A stretch of DNA of 64,000 nt from Streptomyces sp. 549 (lineage in GTDB: Bacteria; Actinomycetota; Actinomycetes; Streptomycetales; Streptomycetaceae): positions 62,001-126,000 of the forward strand of contig NZ_JASKMT010000011.1 in NCBI RefSeq assembly GCF_030124175.1, read 5' to 3'. Of this stretch, positions 1-8,323 are shown piece after piece. The notes beneath the pieces were generated by a model. It was not told the origin of the DNA and made no database searches. It saw only the letters and a program-made list of their open reading frames with translations. A program made the position numbers and the translations under genes. The number at the start of each line of letters is the position of its first letter. The first letter of the stretch is position 1.

Positions 1-153
1 ACCGATGAAGCGGGTGTGCTCCTCCCAGGTGAAGCCGGGCACACCGTGCCGAGCCAGCACCTCGCGGCCCGCCCGGTAGTAGTGCGGCTCGCTGTCCACC
101 AGGGTGCCGTCAAGATCGAAGATCACCGCGCGCCGCGGTGTGCCGGTGCTCAT
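1..153 (-). CDS. HAD-superfamily hydrolase (phosphatase/phosphoglucomutase type), clipped by the window edge
   Basis: Only the first 51 residues are in the window. They carry the HAD nucleophile motif, FDLDGTLVDS (Asp13 and Asp15), followed by a cap-like helical stretch (EPHYYRAGREVLARHG) typical of class IA HAD phosphatases of the beta-phosphoglucomutase/Gph group. Members of this superfamily transfer phosphate through an aspartyl-phosphate and are usually cytosolic. The ATG is chosen because the motif sits at the normal distance from it; no strong ribosome binding site is visible. The gene is divergent from the FUSC gene. The substrate cannot be told from this fragment. Confidence 0.85.
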   Translation of the reverse strand, partial: MSTGTPRRAVIFDLDGTLVDSEPHYYRAGREVLARHGVPGFTWEEHTRFIG

Positions 154-257
154 GGCCCCAGCATCGCAAGACCGACGGGCCGATTTGGATGCAGGGGGCA
201 ACAGATGCTTTCCTCATGGTCGTATCAGCATGCGGACAGCGGGAGCGGGGGCGAGCA

Positions 258-1769
258 GTGCGTCGGAGATTGATCGTGCCGGACCCGGGCCGTCTGCGGC
301 TCCGCACCTCGCTTCGCGCGGTCCTCGGTGTGGGCCTCGCGGTCGCCGCGTCCGCACTCACCGGTGCGGGACTGCTCTCGGTCGTGCTCGGCGGGGTCGC
401 GGCGCTGCTCGCACTGTTCACCGTCACCGACACGACCGTCCGCCGGCAGGCCGTCACCACCGCGCTGCTGCCCCTGGTCGGCCTGCCCGTCCTGGTGCTC
501 GCCGCCCTGCTGCACGACCACGGTCCCGTACGCGACGGCGTCTTCCTGCTGATCGTCTTCCTCGGCGTGTACGCCAGGCGTTGGGGGCCGCGGGGCAACG
601 CGCTGGGCATCTTCGCCTTCATGATGTTCTTCGTCGCCCAGTTCCTGCAGCCCGTCCCGGCGCAGGTCCCGGCGCTGGTGCTGTCGGTGCTGGCCGCGCT
701 GGCCGCCTCCTCCGCCGTGCGGTTCGGCGTGTGGTGCGTCGAACGCCGCACCCCGCCGCCGGCCGCGCCCGCGCCGCTGGGCGGCCGGGGCCTGCGCAGG
801 CCCACCACCCGGCAGGCATTCCAGGCCACCGCCGCCTGTGCCTTCGCGCTCGCCGCGGGGCAGGCGCTGTCCCACGAGCGCTGGTACTGGGCGGTCGGCG
901 CGGCGTGGTGGATCTTCGTCAACACCGCCTCGCGCGGCGAGACGCTGGTGCGCGGATTCCGCCGGGTGCTCGGCACCGTCGTCGGCATCACCGCCGGCCT
1001 GCTCGTCGCCCTGCCCGTGGACGGGGCGCCGGCACCGACCGGGGTGATCGTCGCGGTGTGCGTGTTCGGCATCTTCTACACCGCGGCCGTCTCCTACAGC
1101 TGGATGATGTTCTTCGTGACGGTCCTCGTCGGGCTGCTCTACGGGCTGTTCGGCGTGCTGCACGCGGGGCTGCTCACCCTGCGGTTGGAGGAGACCGCGG
1201 TGGGCGCGCTGGGTGCGGCGCTCGCCGTCGCCCTGATCCTGCCCATCACCACGCACGCCACCACCCATGCCTGGATCCAGCGCTCCCTGGTGTGCCTGCG
1301 GCACTGCACGGCCGACGCGGCCCGCCGCCTCGCCGGTGACGCGACCGCCGACCCCGCGCCCCGGGTCGCCGAACTGGAGGTGCTGCTGGGCCGGGTGCGC
1401 ACGGCACTCGCCCCGCTGGTACACCCGCTGAGCCCGCTGCGGGCCCGCAAGGCCAGGGCCCGCCAGGTCATCGCCCTGCTGGACGACTGCGCCCGAGAGG
1501 TCCGCGGCCTGGCCGCCGTCGCCGCCGACCCGGACGCCTCCCACGACGCGCGCCTCGCTGCGGCCTGCCGCCGGGTCGAGACGGCCGTGCAGCGCCTGGT
1601 GCGCGAGGGAGCGGCGGACACCGCTCCCCAGGTCGCCGCCGTCGAGGTGCCGGAGCGGCATCCCGGAGCCGAACGTGCCCTCGCGCACCTGCACCGCATC
1701 GAAGCGGCCCTGCACCACCTCGCGGCCCCGCTGCACAGCGCGCCCAGGGCCCCGCTGGGTACCGCCTGA
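258..1769 (+). CDS. FUSC family (fusaric-acid-resistance-like) integral membrane protein
   Basis: About 503 residues. The first half has two clusters of hydrophobic helices (roughly residues 15-180 and 195-330) separated by a short proline-rich cytoplasmic linker. The last 160 residues are a soluble, helix-rich Ala/Arg/Glu tail. This two-block layout is that of FUSC/aromatic-acid-exporter-like proteins, which are thought to be inner-membrane efflux components. The GTG at 258 follows a GGAG-rich stretch at 241-250; an in-frame ATG at 216 would add 14 residues without a better ribosome binding site. No periplasmic adaptor or outer-membrane partner is nearby, as expected in a Gram-positive. The exported compound is unknown. 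Confidence 0.8.
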   Translation: MRRRLIVPDPGRLRLRTSLRAVLGVGLAVAASALTGAGLLSVVLGGVAALLALFTVTDTTVRRQAVTTALLPLVGLPVLVLAALLHDHGPVRDGVFLLIVFLGVYARRWGPRGNALGIFAFMMFFVAQFLQPVPAQVPALVLSVLAALAASSAVRFGVWCVERRTPPPAAPAPLGGRGLRRPTTRQAFQATAACAFALAAGQALSHERWYWAVGAAWWIFVNTASRGETLVRGFRRVLGTVVGITAGLLVALPVDGAPAPTGVIVAVCVFGIFYTAAVSYSWMMFFVTVLVGLLYGLFGVLHAGLLTLRLEETAVGALGAALAVALILPITTHATTHAWIQRSLVCLRHCTADAARRLAGDATADPAPRVAELEVLLGRVRTALAPLVHPLSPLRARKARARQVIALLDDCAREVRGLAAVAADPDASHDARLAAACRRVETAVQRLVREGAADTAPQVAAVEVPERHPGAERALAHLHRIEAALHHLAAPLHSAPRAPLGTA

Positions 1770-1935
1770 CACCTCGCGAGCGGCCCGGGTACGGGAACGC
1801 CGCGGCTCCCCGGCTCCAGGGCGGGGCGGAAGCGGCTGGAAAGCCCCCACCCGCTCCCGCTGGTCCAGACCAACTGTTACCGTCGGGCCGACGGAGTGCG
1901 GGCGGCGCTACCAGGCGCAGGGAAGAGGCGGTTCC

Positions 1936-2982
1936 ATGGGAGTCACCGGAAGCGGGCAGCGGGCGTACATCGGGTCGTTCACCTCGGCGGGCGGGGCGGG
2001 CATCATCACCGCGGCGGTGGGCGCCGACAGCGGCGCGCTCACCGAGCTGGGTCGCACCGCCGCAGTGCCCGAACCCTCCTACCTCGCCCTGGCGCCCGGC
2101 AGCGGTGTGCTCTACGCCGTCAGCGAGACCGAGGACGGCGCCGCCGCCGCGCTCTCCCTCGCCGACCCGGACGAACCCCGGCTCACCGCCTCCGCCCTGT
2201 CCGTGGGTGGTGCCTCCCCGACCCACCTCACGGTGGCCGCCGGCCAGCTGTTCACCGCCAACTACGCCTCCGGCAGCGTCAGCTCCCTGCCGGTGCGGGC
2301 GGACGGCACGCTCAACGGGCGCCGCCTGACCGTGCTGGAGCACAAGGGCAGCGGTCCCCACCCCGAACGGCAGGAGGCCCCGCACGCCCACGCCGTCGTC
2401 GCCGACGCCGGCTGGCGCTGGCTGCTCGCCTCCGACCTCGGCACCGACTCGGTGTGGATCTACCGCCTCAACCACGCCGGTGCGGCCCCCAGCCGCCACG
2501 AGGAGGTGCCGCTGCGGCCCGGCAGCGGACCCCGCCACCTGGCGTTCCACCCCGGTGGCGACCGGCTTTACGTCATCCACGAACTCGACTCGGTGGTCAC
2601 CGTCTGCCGGTGGGACGCCGAGGCGGGACGGCTGGAACCCGTCAGCGAGTGCCCCACCCGCGAGGCGGGCGCCGCCGGAGCCAACCACCCCTCGGGTCTC
2701 GTCGTCTCCGCCGACGGGCGGTTCGCCTGGGCGGCGAACCGGGGTGACGACACCATCGCCGTGCTCGCCCTGGCCGGTGACCGGGCCGAACTCGTCGCCA
2801 CCGTGCCGTGCGGGGGCCACTGGCCGCGGGACCTGGCGCTCGACCCCGCCGGGCACCGGCTCTACGTGGCCAACGAACGCTCCGGCGAGGTGGTGTGGTT
2901 CCACCTCGACCCGGACACCGGCGTGCCCCGGCGTGCGGGCGCACTGCCGGCCCCGGCGGCCAGCTGCGTCGTCTTCGGCTGA
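1936..2982 (+). CDS. Lactonase family seven-bladed beta-propeller (6-phosphogluconolactonase-like, YbhE type)
   Basis: About 348 residues. The repeated blade motifs match the lactonase/YbhE family: YIGSFTS at the start, the conserved HAHAV segment, DLGTDSVWIY, GPRHLAFHP, and two further blades ending in VANERSGEV. The family includes 6-phosphogluconolactonase of the pentose phosphate pathway, but many members act on other lactones, so the substrate is not certain. The ATG is preceded by GGAAGAGG at a good distance; longer upstream frames have no ribosome binding site. No signal peptide. A very strong bidirectional hairpin lies just downstream, separating it from the convergent CbiX-like gene. 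Confidence 0.85.
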   Translation: MGVTGSGQRAYIGSFTSAGGAGIITAAVGADSGALTELGRTAAVPEPSYLALAPGSGVLYAVSETEDGAAAALSLADPDEPRLTASALSVGGASPTHLTVAAGQLFTANYASGSVSSLPVRADGTLNGRRLTVLEHKGSGPHPERQEAPHAHAVVADAGWRWLLASDLGTDSVWIYRLNHAGAAPSRHEEVPLRPGSGPRHLAFHPGGDRLYVIHELDSVVTVCRWDAEAGRLEPVSECPTREAGAAGANHPSGLVVSADGRFAWAANRGDDTIAVLALAGDRAELVATVPCGGHWPRDLALDPAGHRLYVANERSGEVVWFHLDPDTGVPRRAGALPAPAASCVVFG

Positions 2983-3026
2983 CGCGCCCGCGGCCGGGTG
3001 CGCCCGCCCCCGCCAGGCCTCGCACA

Positions 3027-3082
3027 CGCGACAGGGCGGTCGGGAAACGGTGCGCACACCGTTTCCCGACCGCCCTGTCGCG
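3027..3082. terminator. Bidirectional hairpin terminator with a 26-bp perfect stem
   Basis: Positions 3027-3052 are perfectly complementary to 3057-3082 with a four-base loop (CGCA). It lies between the convergent lactonase and CbiX-like genes, 44 bases after the lactonase stop, so it can end transcription from both sides. There is no obvious U-tract, which is common for Streptomyces terminators. Just beyond it (about 3178-3212) the short unit TGCCGGGCTCAG is repeated. Confidence 0.85.
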
Positions 3083-3206
3083 GTGTCCGTGCTGCCCGGC
3101 TACCACCGGGGTCAAGAAACTCCAGACCTGCCGACCCGCAGCGCGGCACGCGGTCCGGGGCCCGTCGCGCCGGCTCAGTGTGCCGGGCTCAGTCGGTGTG
3201 CCGGGC

Positions 3207-4118
3207 TCAGCGTGCCGGCGCGCCCTGCGGCGAGCCCAGGCCCGCGCCGATGCCGAGCTTCGCGCCGTAGGCCGAGGCGATCAGCTTGCCGAGCCCCGGG
3301 TACGCGCCCAGCGGCTCGGCCGCCTGGCAGCCCGCCTCCTCGGCAGCCGCGGCCAGCAGTCCCTCGGGGACCTCCGGGCCGATCATGCACGGAGCCAGCG
3401 CCAGCTGCTGCGAGCCGGACGCGGTGAGCTGCTCGGCGATCCGCCCGACGGCCCCCTCCTCGTCCAGCGGGGCCGCGAGCACCGGCACGGCGAGGCGCGC
3501 GGCGAGCAGCATCCCGGTGATCCCGGCGACCTGCACGGCGTCCTCCCCGCCGATCGTCGCCAGGATGATGCCGTCGGCAGCCGTCGCCACGGTGAACAGC
3601 CGCGCCCGGTCGGCGCGGGCCAGACCGGCCTCGGAGAGCCGCACGTGCACGGCCTCCGCGAGCAGGGGGTGCGGCCCGAGCACGTCGGTCAGCTCGGCGC
3701 CGGAACCGCTGTTCAGCACGGCCTGGCGCACCCGGCGCATCAGTGCCGCGTCCGGGCCGGCCAGCAGCGGGACCACGACGGCCGGCGGGCCCTGGTCGGC
3801 CTCCGCCTCCGTGTCGGCGCCGGTTCCGCGCTCCGAAGCCGTCCGCGTGAGCACGGACTCCAACGACGGGAACTCCTCGTCCTCGCCGTCGACCCAGCCG
3901 ATGCGCGCGTCAAGGCCGGGAAGCTCGGAGCGGGTTATGCTCACGAGCTCCTCGGCAAGGCAGCGGTGCTGCGCGCTGGGTACGCCGGGCAGGGCCAGTA
4001 CGAGGGCGGGAGCGCCCTCGGGGGCGACGACGGGCTCCGGCCGGCGGTGCCGTCCGGGCTGGCGGGGACGCGGCATTCGTACAGGCAGGCCACCTTCGGG
4101 CCCAATGGAGGAGCTCAT
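3207..4118 (-). CDS. CbiX/SirB-like sirohydrochlorin chelatase family protein
   Basis: About 303 residues from the ATG at 4118. It has a basic, proline-rich leader (RMPRPRQPGRHRRPEP) followed by two alpha/beta halves like those of class II chelatases: ALVLALPG early, and VVVPLLAGPD and the long LGPHPLLAEA segment later. CbiX/SirB enzymes insert Co or Fe into sirohydrochlorin for cobalamin or siroheme. Here the classical His pair of CbiX is not obvious, so catalytic function is unproven. The start is uncertain: an ATG at 4172 would add 18 residues, and neither has a clear ribosome binding site. No other tetrapyrrole gene is adjacent. Confidence 0.65.
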   Translation of the reverse strand: MSSSIGPEGGLPVRMPRPRQPGRHRRPEPVVAPEGAPALVLALPGVPSAQHRCLAEELVSITRSELPGLDARIGWVDGEDEEFPSLESVLTRTASERGTGADTEAEADQGPPAVVVPLLAGPDAALMRRVRQAVLNSGSGAELTDVLGPHPLLAEAVHVRLSEAGLARADRARLFTVATAADGIILATIGGEDAVQVAGITGMLLAARLAVPVLAAPLDEEGAVGRIAEQLTASGSQQLALAPCMIGPEVPEGLLAAAAEEAGCQAAEPLGAYPGLGKLIASAYGAKLGIGAGLGSPQGAPAR

Positions 4119-4252
4119 GGCGCCGCATGCTAATGCCTTGATGAGCTTGCGTGTTCGGGCGGGGTGGGACAATCCCGTTCTGTCCCCTTTCCTCCCGCGC
4201 GTCGGCGTTGTGAACGCGTAGCGCCCTTGTGGGGTTCGGTCAATGGCCCAGT

Positions 4253-5290
4253 TCAGCGCCGGTGCAGCAGGTGCAGCAGGCGCGGATCGGAAGGCAGTCG
4301 CAGCGTGCCGCGGGCCAGTCGACCGGCGACGAGCAGAGCCCCGGCCAGGGGATCGCCGAGCGACGGAGTGAGCGGGGCGTCCGGCAGCCGGGCACTCAGA
4401 TGGCGGTGCAGCCGCGAGAGAAGCGGGTCGCCGACCTTGAACAAGCCGCCGGTCAGGGCGATCGCGCCACCACCGGCAGCGGACACCGCGCCCGCGCCCG
4501 GCGCGTGGCCGGCGGAGGCCGCCGGGCCGGCCGGGTGCACGGCGGCGGCCGTGTCGGCGATCTCGGCTGCGGCGCCGTCAAGAATGCGAGCGGCCACCGG
4601 GTCGTCGTCCGCGGCGCATCGCGCCACCTCCGGCGCGAAGGCGGCCAGCGCCGCGGCCCGGTCGGCCCGCGGATAGAGCAGCGACGGCACCTCGCACACC
4701 GGGCCGAACACCGCCTCCACCCGGGCGAGCAGCGCGGCCGAACCACCGGAGCGACCGTCCGCGGCACGCAGCGCCGCCTCCAGTCCGGCCCGCCCGATCC
4801 AGGCACCGCCACCGCAGTCACCGAGGAGATGGCCCCAGCCGTCCGCCCGCCGCCAGCACCGCAGGTCCGTGCCCACCGCGATCATGCCGGTACCGGCAGC
4901 CACCACCACCCCAGGCCGTTCACCCAGCGCACCCGCGTACGCGGTCACCGCGTCGGCGGCCAACGCCAGTCGCCGCACACCGAAGGACGCCTCCAGCGCA
5001 GGCGGCAGCGCCTCGCGCAGTCCGCTCCCGAGCGTCGCCATCCCGGCCGCTCCCAGGCAGACCGCTTCCAGCCGGCCGCCACCGGCAGCGTCGATCAACC
5101 GGTGTGCCGCGGGAACCAGCTGCTCCAGCAGGTGCGCGGCGTCGATACCTTCCGGGCCGGTGCGCACCGGCCCGGAGCGCAACACCTCACCCACCGGGCG
5201 AGGTGCGACACCGCTTCCGTCGTCGGCGGCGCCCAGCGCGATCCGCAGTCCGGAACCGCCGGAGTCCGCCCCCAGCACCCACCCGCTCAT
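4253..5290 (-). CDS. BadF/BadG/BcrA/BcrD-type ATPase, probable N-acetylglucosamine kinase
   Basis: 345 residues with the actin-like ATPase fold: phosphate-1 loop LGADSGGSGLR at the N-terminus, phosphate-2 region VVAAGTGMIAVG near the middle followed by GWGHLLGDCGGGAWIG, and an adenosine motif (ALTGGLF) near the C-terminus. This set is typical of eukaryotic-type N-acetylglucosamine kinases of the BadF family, which phosphorylate amino sugars released from chitin or cell wall. It is probably cytosolic. It stands alone between a convergent intergenic space and the divergent ung gene, so the neighbourhood does not confirm the sugar. Confidence 0.8.
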   Translation of the reverse strand: MSGWVLGADSGGSGLRIALGAADDGSGVAPRPVGEVLRSGPVRTGPEGIDAAHLLEQLVPAAHRLIDAAGGGRLEAVCLGAAGMATLGSGLREALPPALEASFGVRRLALAADAVTAYAGALGERPGVVVAAGTGMIAVGTDLRCWRRADGWGHLLGDCGGGAWIGRAGLEAALRAADGRSGGSAALLARVEAVFGPVCEVPSLLYPRADRAAALAAFAPEVARCAADDDPVAARILDGAAAEIADTAAAVHPAGPAASAGHAPGAGAVSAAGGGAIALTGGLFKVGDPLLSRLHRHLSARLPDAPLTPSLGDPLAGALLVAGRLARGTLRLPSDPRLLHLLHRR

Positions 5291-5467
5291 GCGAGCCGTC
5301 CGGCGGTCGGCACGGGCGAGGGGCGGGGGGTCGTGGACGTCTGCAACCTCATGGACCGGCCCGGGGAGGAGGGAAACAGCGGGAGCAGCACCTTATCCCG
5401 GCCGCCCCCTGCCGCCCCGGGGCCACGTGCACGAGCGGGTCGGTGTGGGCCGGTAGGGTGACGGGTT

Positions 5468-6145
5468 GTGGCAGCACGACCGTTGAGTGACCTGGTGGAG
5501 CCCGGCTGGGCCGAGGCGTTGCGACCCGTGGCCGAACGCGTCGCAGTGATGGGGGACTTCCTGCGTGCGGAGATCGCGGCAGGGCGCACCTACCTCCCCG
5601 CGGGGCCGAACGTCCTGCGCGCCTTCCAGCAACCCTTCGACGAGGTGCGCGTCCTGATCGTCGGCCAGGACCCGTACCCGACACCCGGAATGGCCATCGG
5701 TCTCAGCTTCGCGGTGGCGCCCGAGGTGCGGCGACTGCCCGGCAGCCTGGAGAACATCTTCCGCGAGCTGCACACCGACCTGGGCCTTCCCCGACCCTCC
5801 AACGGAGACCTCACCCCGTGGACCCGGCAGGGTGTGCTGCTGCTCAACCGGGCCCTCACCACGGCGCCCGGTAAGCCCGCCGCGCACCGCGGCAAGGGCT
5901 GGGAGGACGTCACCGAGCAGGCGATCCGGGCACTTGCCGCCCGGGGCAAGCCGATGGTGTCCGTGCTGTGGGGACGCGACGCGCGCAACCTGCGGCCGCT
6001 GCTCGGCGACCTGCCGGCGATCGAGTCCGCCCACCCCTCACCGATGTCGGCGGACCGCGGCTTCTTCGGTTCGCGGCCGTTCAGCCGCACCAACGACCAC
6101 CTGGTCCGGCTCGGCGCCCAGCCGGTCGACTGGCGCCTGCCCTGA
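5468..6145 (+). CDS. ung: Uracil-DNA glycosylase, family 1
   Basis: 225 residues, the usual length for Ung. It carries the water-activating motif GQDPYP (Asp68) and the late DNA-intercalating loop [18 protein letters not shown] (His189), plus the LLLNRALT strand that forms the uracil pocket. It removes uracil from DNA after cytosine deamination or dUTP misincorporation and starts base-excision repair. The GTG at 5468 directly precedes the conserved [10 protein letters not shown] start. The gene is monocistronic and ends before a strong hairpin at 6204-6241. Streptomyces often have two ung paralogues; this window shows one. Confidence 0.95.
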   Translation: MAARPLSDLVEPGWAEALRPVAERVAVMGDFLRAEIAAGRTYLPAGPNVLRAFQQPFDEVRVLIVGQDPYPTPGMAIGLSFAVAPEVRRLPGSLENIFRELHTDLGLPRPSNGDLTPWTRQGVLLLNRALTTAPGKPAAHRGKGWEDVTEQAIRALAARGKPMVSVLWGRDARNLRPLLGDLPAIESAHPSPMSADRGFFGSRPFSRTNDHLVRLGAQPVDWRLP

Positions 6146-6203
6146 CAGCCGGCGCCCGCAGCCGTCCCCGACTGTCTACCGGGCCCCCCGAAGCGGTCGG
6201 TGA

Positions 6204-6241
6204 CCGGGCCGGTGCGGGGGCCTGCGCCCGCACCGGCCCGG
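6204..6241. terminator. Hairpin terminator between ung and the dioxygenase pseudogene
   Basis: Positions 6204-6218 pair perfectly with 6227-6241 (15 bp, all but one or two pairs G-C) around an 8-base loop. It sits 58 bases after the ung stop and before the end of the convergent pseudogene, so it probably serves both directions. Confidence 0.75.
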
Positions 6242-6273
6242 CGGCCGCCGCGCCCCTCCTCACGGAGGGCGAT

Positions 6274-6703
6274 TCAGCGGCGCCGCCAGAGCGCGGGCGT
6301 ACCCGGCGGCTCCCAGCCCGGCTGCGCGGTGTGCGCCTGCCAGAAGTCCAGGAGCACGCCGGGCACCGGTCGGCAGGTGAGGCCGAAGACGAATCCGCTG
6401 ACCGTCAGCCGGACGCCCCGGGCGCCCGGCTCGACGAGCGAGGTGCGCCGCGGCGAGTTCGGCCTGAAGTAGGGGCCCTCCATCTGCGGGGGCGTCAGGT
6501 CGTCACCGTCGTCGCACATCGGGGGTCGGGGTGAGCTGCTTGCCGTCCGGCCGCGTGGCGGCGCCCTGGGCAAGCGCGGCTCCGCCGAGCGCTGTGGAGA
6601 GCGGCACGGCTGCGAGCGCGACCTTCAACAGGCCCTTGCGGGTGAGGCCGCCGCTGTCGGCGGGTGGGCCGCCGGTCTCCTCGGGGTCCGGTCGTCCGCG
6701 CAC
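6274..6703 (-). pseudogene. Intradiol ring-cleavage dioxygenase, frameshifted and 3'-truncated
   Basis: Translation from a GTG at 6703, with a perfect AGGAGG upstream, gives a signal-peptide-like start (RKGLLKVALAAVPLSTALGGA) and reaches TPTPD. The next conserved block, CDDGDDLTPPQMEGPYF, is in another frame. One extra base near 6520 on the minus strand explains the shift. The second frame continues through FKPNSPRR-like and FWQA segments of exported intradiol dioxygenases, then ends early at 6274 with unrelated residues. The Tyr/His iron ligands of the catalytic C-terminal half are missing. The gene is therefore dead or being lost; an assembly error could explain the frameshift but not the truncation. 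Confidence 0.8.
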
Positions 6704-6742
6704 GGCTTCCTCCTGAAGTGGGGCTCGGGGGCGCCTTCGACG

Positions 6743-7183
6743 CTAGGAGGAGCCGGTGCTCTCCGCGATGGACTGGGCGTGGGGGAGATGGTGATCCGCC
6801 CGGTGCGCATGCCGGAACGCCCCCGGGGTCATGCCGGTCTCGCGGCGGAAGAAGCGGGAGAAGTAGGCCGGGTCGGGGTACCCGACCCGGCCGGCGACCT
6901 GCCGGACCGTCAGGTCGCCGGCCGACAGCAGACGCTTGGCCTCCCTGGTGCGCGCCTCCCTCAGCAACTGGCCCGGCGTGCGTCCGGTGGCCCGGCGCAC
7001 CGACTCGGTGAGATGGCCGCCGGTGACGCCCAGCCGGGCGGCGTGCTCCGCGATCGGGGCGCTGACCGCATCCGGCAGGGCGAGCTGCCGGATGAGGCCC
7101 CGGGCCACTTCGCGCGCTCGGCTCTCGGCTGCGGCCTCCGGCGGGTACGGGGACGGTGAGGACCGCGCGGCGCGCACCAGCAT
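6743..7183 (-). pseudogene. AraC-family regulator, 5'-truncated (C-terminal DNA-binding half only)
   Basis: 146 residues holding the two helix-turn-helix units of an AraC/XylS domain: IAEHAARLGVTGGHLTESV for the first, and VRQVAGRVGYPDPAYFSRFF then RRETGMTPGAFR for the second. Full-length relatives are about 280-300 residues with an N-terminal cupin sensing domain, which is absent. In-frame AraC-like residues (GGASGAQLM) extend about 30 bases upstream of the ATG until the stop codon of the MepB gene at 7223-7225. That junction is where the gene was probably cut. No ribosome binding site is visible. It most likely once controlled the adjacent dioxygenase. Confidence 0.7.
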
Positions 7184-7222
7184 GAGTTGCGCGCCCGACG
7201 CTCCGCCGGCCGGGTGCAGCGT

Positions 7223-7861
7223 TCATCTCCGAGTGTGAAGCCCAGTGGCGTGATCTCGGCTGGCCGATCCTGTCGTGGTGCCGGTGCCGTCCTGCGGGTG
7301 GTAGAGCTCTCGGGCACGGGCCACGTCGACGGGCCCGTCTTGGTCAAGGCGCAAGAAGTGGTCCAGCTGCCACGCCTGTGAACCGCCGGCTTGGCGGTTG
7401 GTGGTGGTCACCCAGGGCGGGTAGACGCGGAAGGCTCGCTTCCCTCCGGAACCGTGTACTGACACGACACCGCGTCGGCTGAGCGTGTCCATGGGAAAGA
7501 CGAACTGGCCGAAGTGGTGATGGTCGCGGGTGCTGATGACGAAGAGGTCGACGGGGTCCCCGGCGTCGAACGGCTGGATGGGACCGCCCGGGGCTCTCTT
7601 CCATACGGTGACGAACTGGCCGACCTTGGTGGGGGTCGTCCTGGCCGCGCGGAACCGGATGGCGAGGCCGTCAAGGGTGAGTGCGTGGGCGGCGTAGTCG
7701 GCGCTCTCGGCTTCGGGGACCGGCTGCGAGCAGGTGAACCCGCAAGGGTCGTAGACGAGCGCCTTCGCCGCAACGAGGTCCACGTGAACGCGGGTGGTGT
7801 CCGACCACGGTTCGAAGCCGTCGGGGCAGGGATCGGATGAGCACTCGTGGTTCGACGTCAT
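7223..7861 (-). CDS. MepB family protein
   Basis: 212 residues. The central region matches MepB: AKALVYDPCGF, KVGQFVTVWKR, GGPIQPFD, DLFVIS, GQFVFPMDTLSRRG, and GKRAFRVYPPW followed by a tryptophan/glutamine-rich end (SQAWQLDHF). MepB is encoded beside the MepRA multidrug efflux genes in Staphylococcus, but its biochemical role is unknown. The last 30 residues (Thr/Gly-rich) go beyond the usual family end, consistent with a fused junction. The gene lies directly against the truncated AraC remnant and next to a transposase relic, and its base composition is a little less GC-rich, which suggests acquisition. Confidence 0.75.
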   Translation of the reverse strand: MTSNHECSSDPCPDGFEPWSDTTRVHVDLVAAKALVYDPCGFTCSQPVPEAESADYAAHALTLDGLAIRFRAARTTPTKVGQFVTVWKRAPGGPIQPFDAGDPVDLFVISTRDHHHFGQFVFPMDTLSRRGVVSVHGSGGKRAFRVYPPWVTTTNRQAGGSQAWQLDHFLRLDQDGPVDVARARELYHPQDGTGTTTGSASRDHATGLHTRR

Positions 7862-7932
7862 CCGGTCACCCTGTCACGGGTGCTTGGACGGTCGCCGGCT
7901 CGACTCGGCGGGTAGACGTCCAAGATCGTTGT

Positions 7933-8290
7933 GTGACGAACAACCTGGACTCCCTGCTGACCGCAAACCGCACTGCAGGTGAAGACCGACGACGAGATCG
8001 GAGGCACCAGGTGGCAGGGCCGGCCTCCACCGTTGACGGACTCCGATCTCGTCTGGCTCGCCGTCGCGCAGGCGCTGCTGGGCTTCACCTCGGAGTCGCG
8101 GTGGTTGCGGTTCGTGGACTCCTGCGGGAGAGGAACCGCAAGGGCGAGGGCCCGCTGAAGTCGGTGCGGCAGCTGATCGGGTCGGTCAACGCCACCCTCG
8201 AAGGGCAGCCCGACCTGGAAAAGCACGGCGGGCGGACCTTCGAGGGCGTCGCCGTCCGCGTGGCCCGCCGCATCCTCGCGATGGCTCCCT
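7933..8290 (+). pseudogene. IS982-family transposase relic
   Basis: The first codons (GTG at 7933: TNNLDSLLTA) match the start of IS982-family transposases. The match continues in the next frame (LQVKTDDEIGG, then LTDSDLVWLAVAQALLGF and SRWLRF) because a 7-base unit, AACCGCA, is duplicated near 7965. The catalytic DDE core is deleted. From about 8155 the original frame resumes with the family C-terminus (SVRQLIGSVNATLEGQ, HGGRTFEGVAVRVARRIL) and the similarity stops near 8285. No terminal inverted repeats could be paired, so it cannot move. It marks the decayed patch 6.3-8.3 kb as a former insertion target. Confidence 0.8.
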
Positions 8291-8323
8291 TCCCCTCCCG
8301 CGTCCGTCGTGGCGGTTCGCACC

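Noticed and set aside
104-1339. Long alternative-frame reading frames over the FUSC gene
   Set aside because: They are Arg/Pro/Ala-rich shadows of a real gene, with no motif; the FUSC frame has membrane helices and family motifs.
225-1850. 541-residue minus-strand frame opposite the FUSC gene
   Set aside because: Gln/Arg/Gly-rich shadow with no hydrophobic or domain pattern.
1468-3057. Antisense reading frame across the lactonase gene
   Set aside because: Composition is that of a GC-rich shadow frame; the plus-strand frame has clear beta-propeller motifs and a ribosome binding site.
3178-3212. Repeated TGCCGGGCTCAG as start of a CRISPR array
   Set aside because: Only two to three short copies, no spacers of regular length and no Cas genes.
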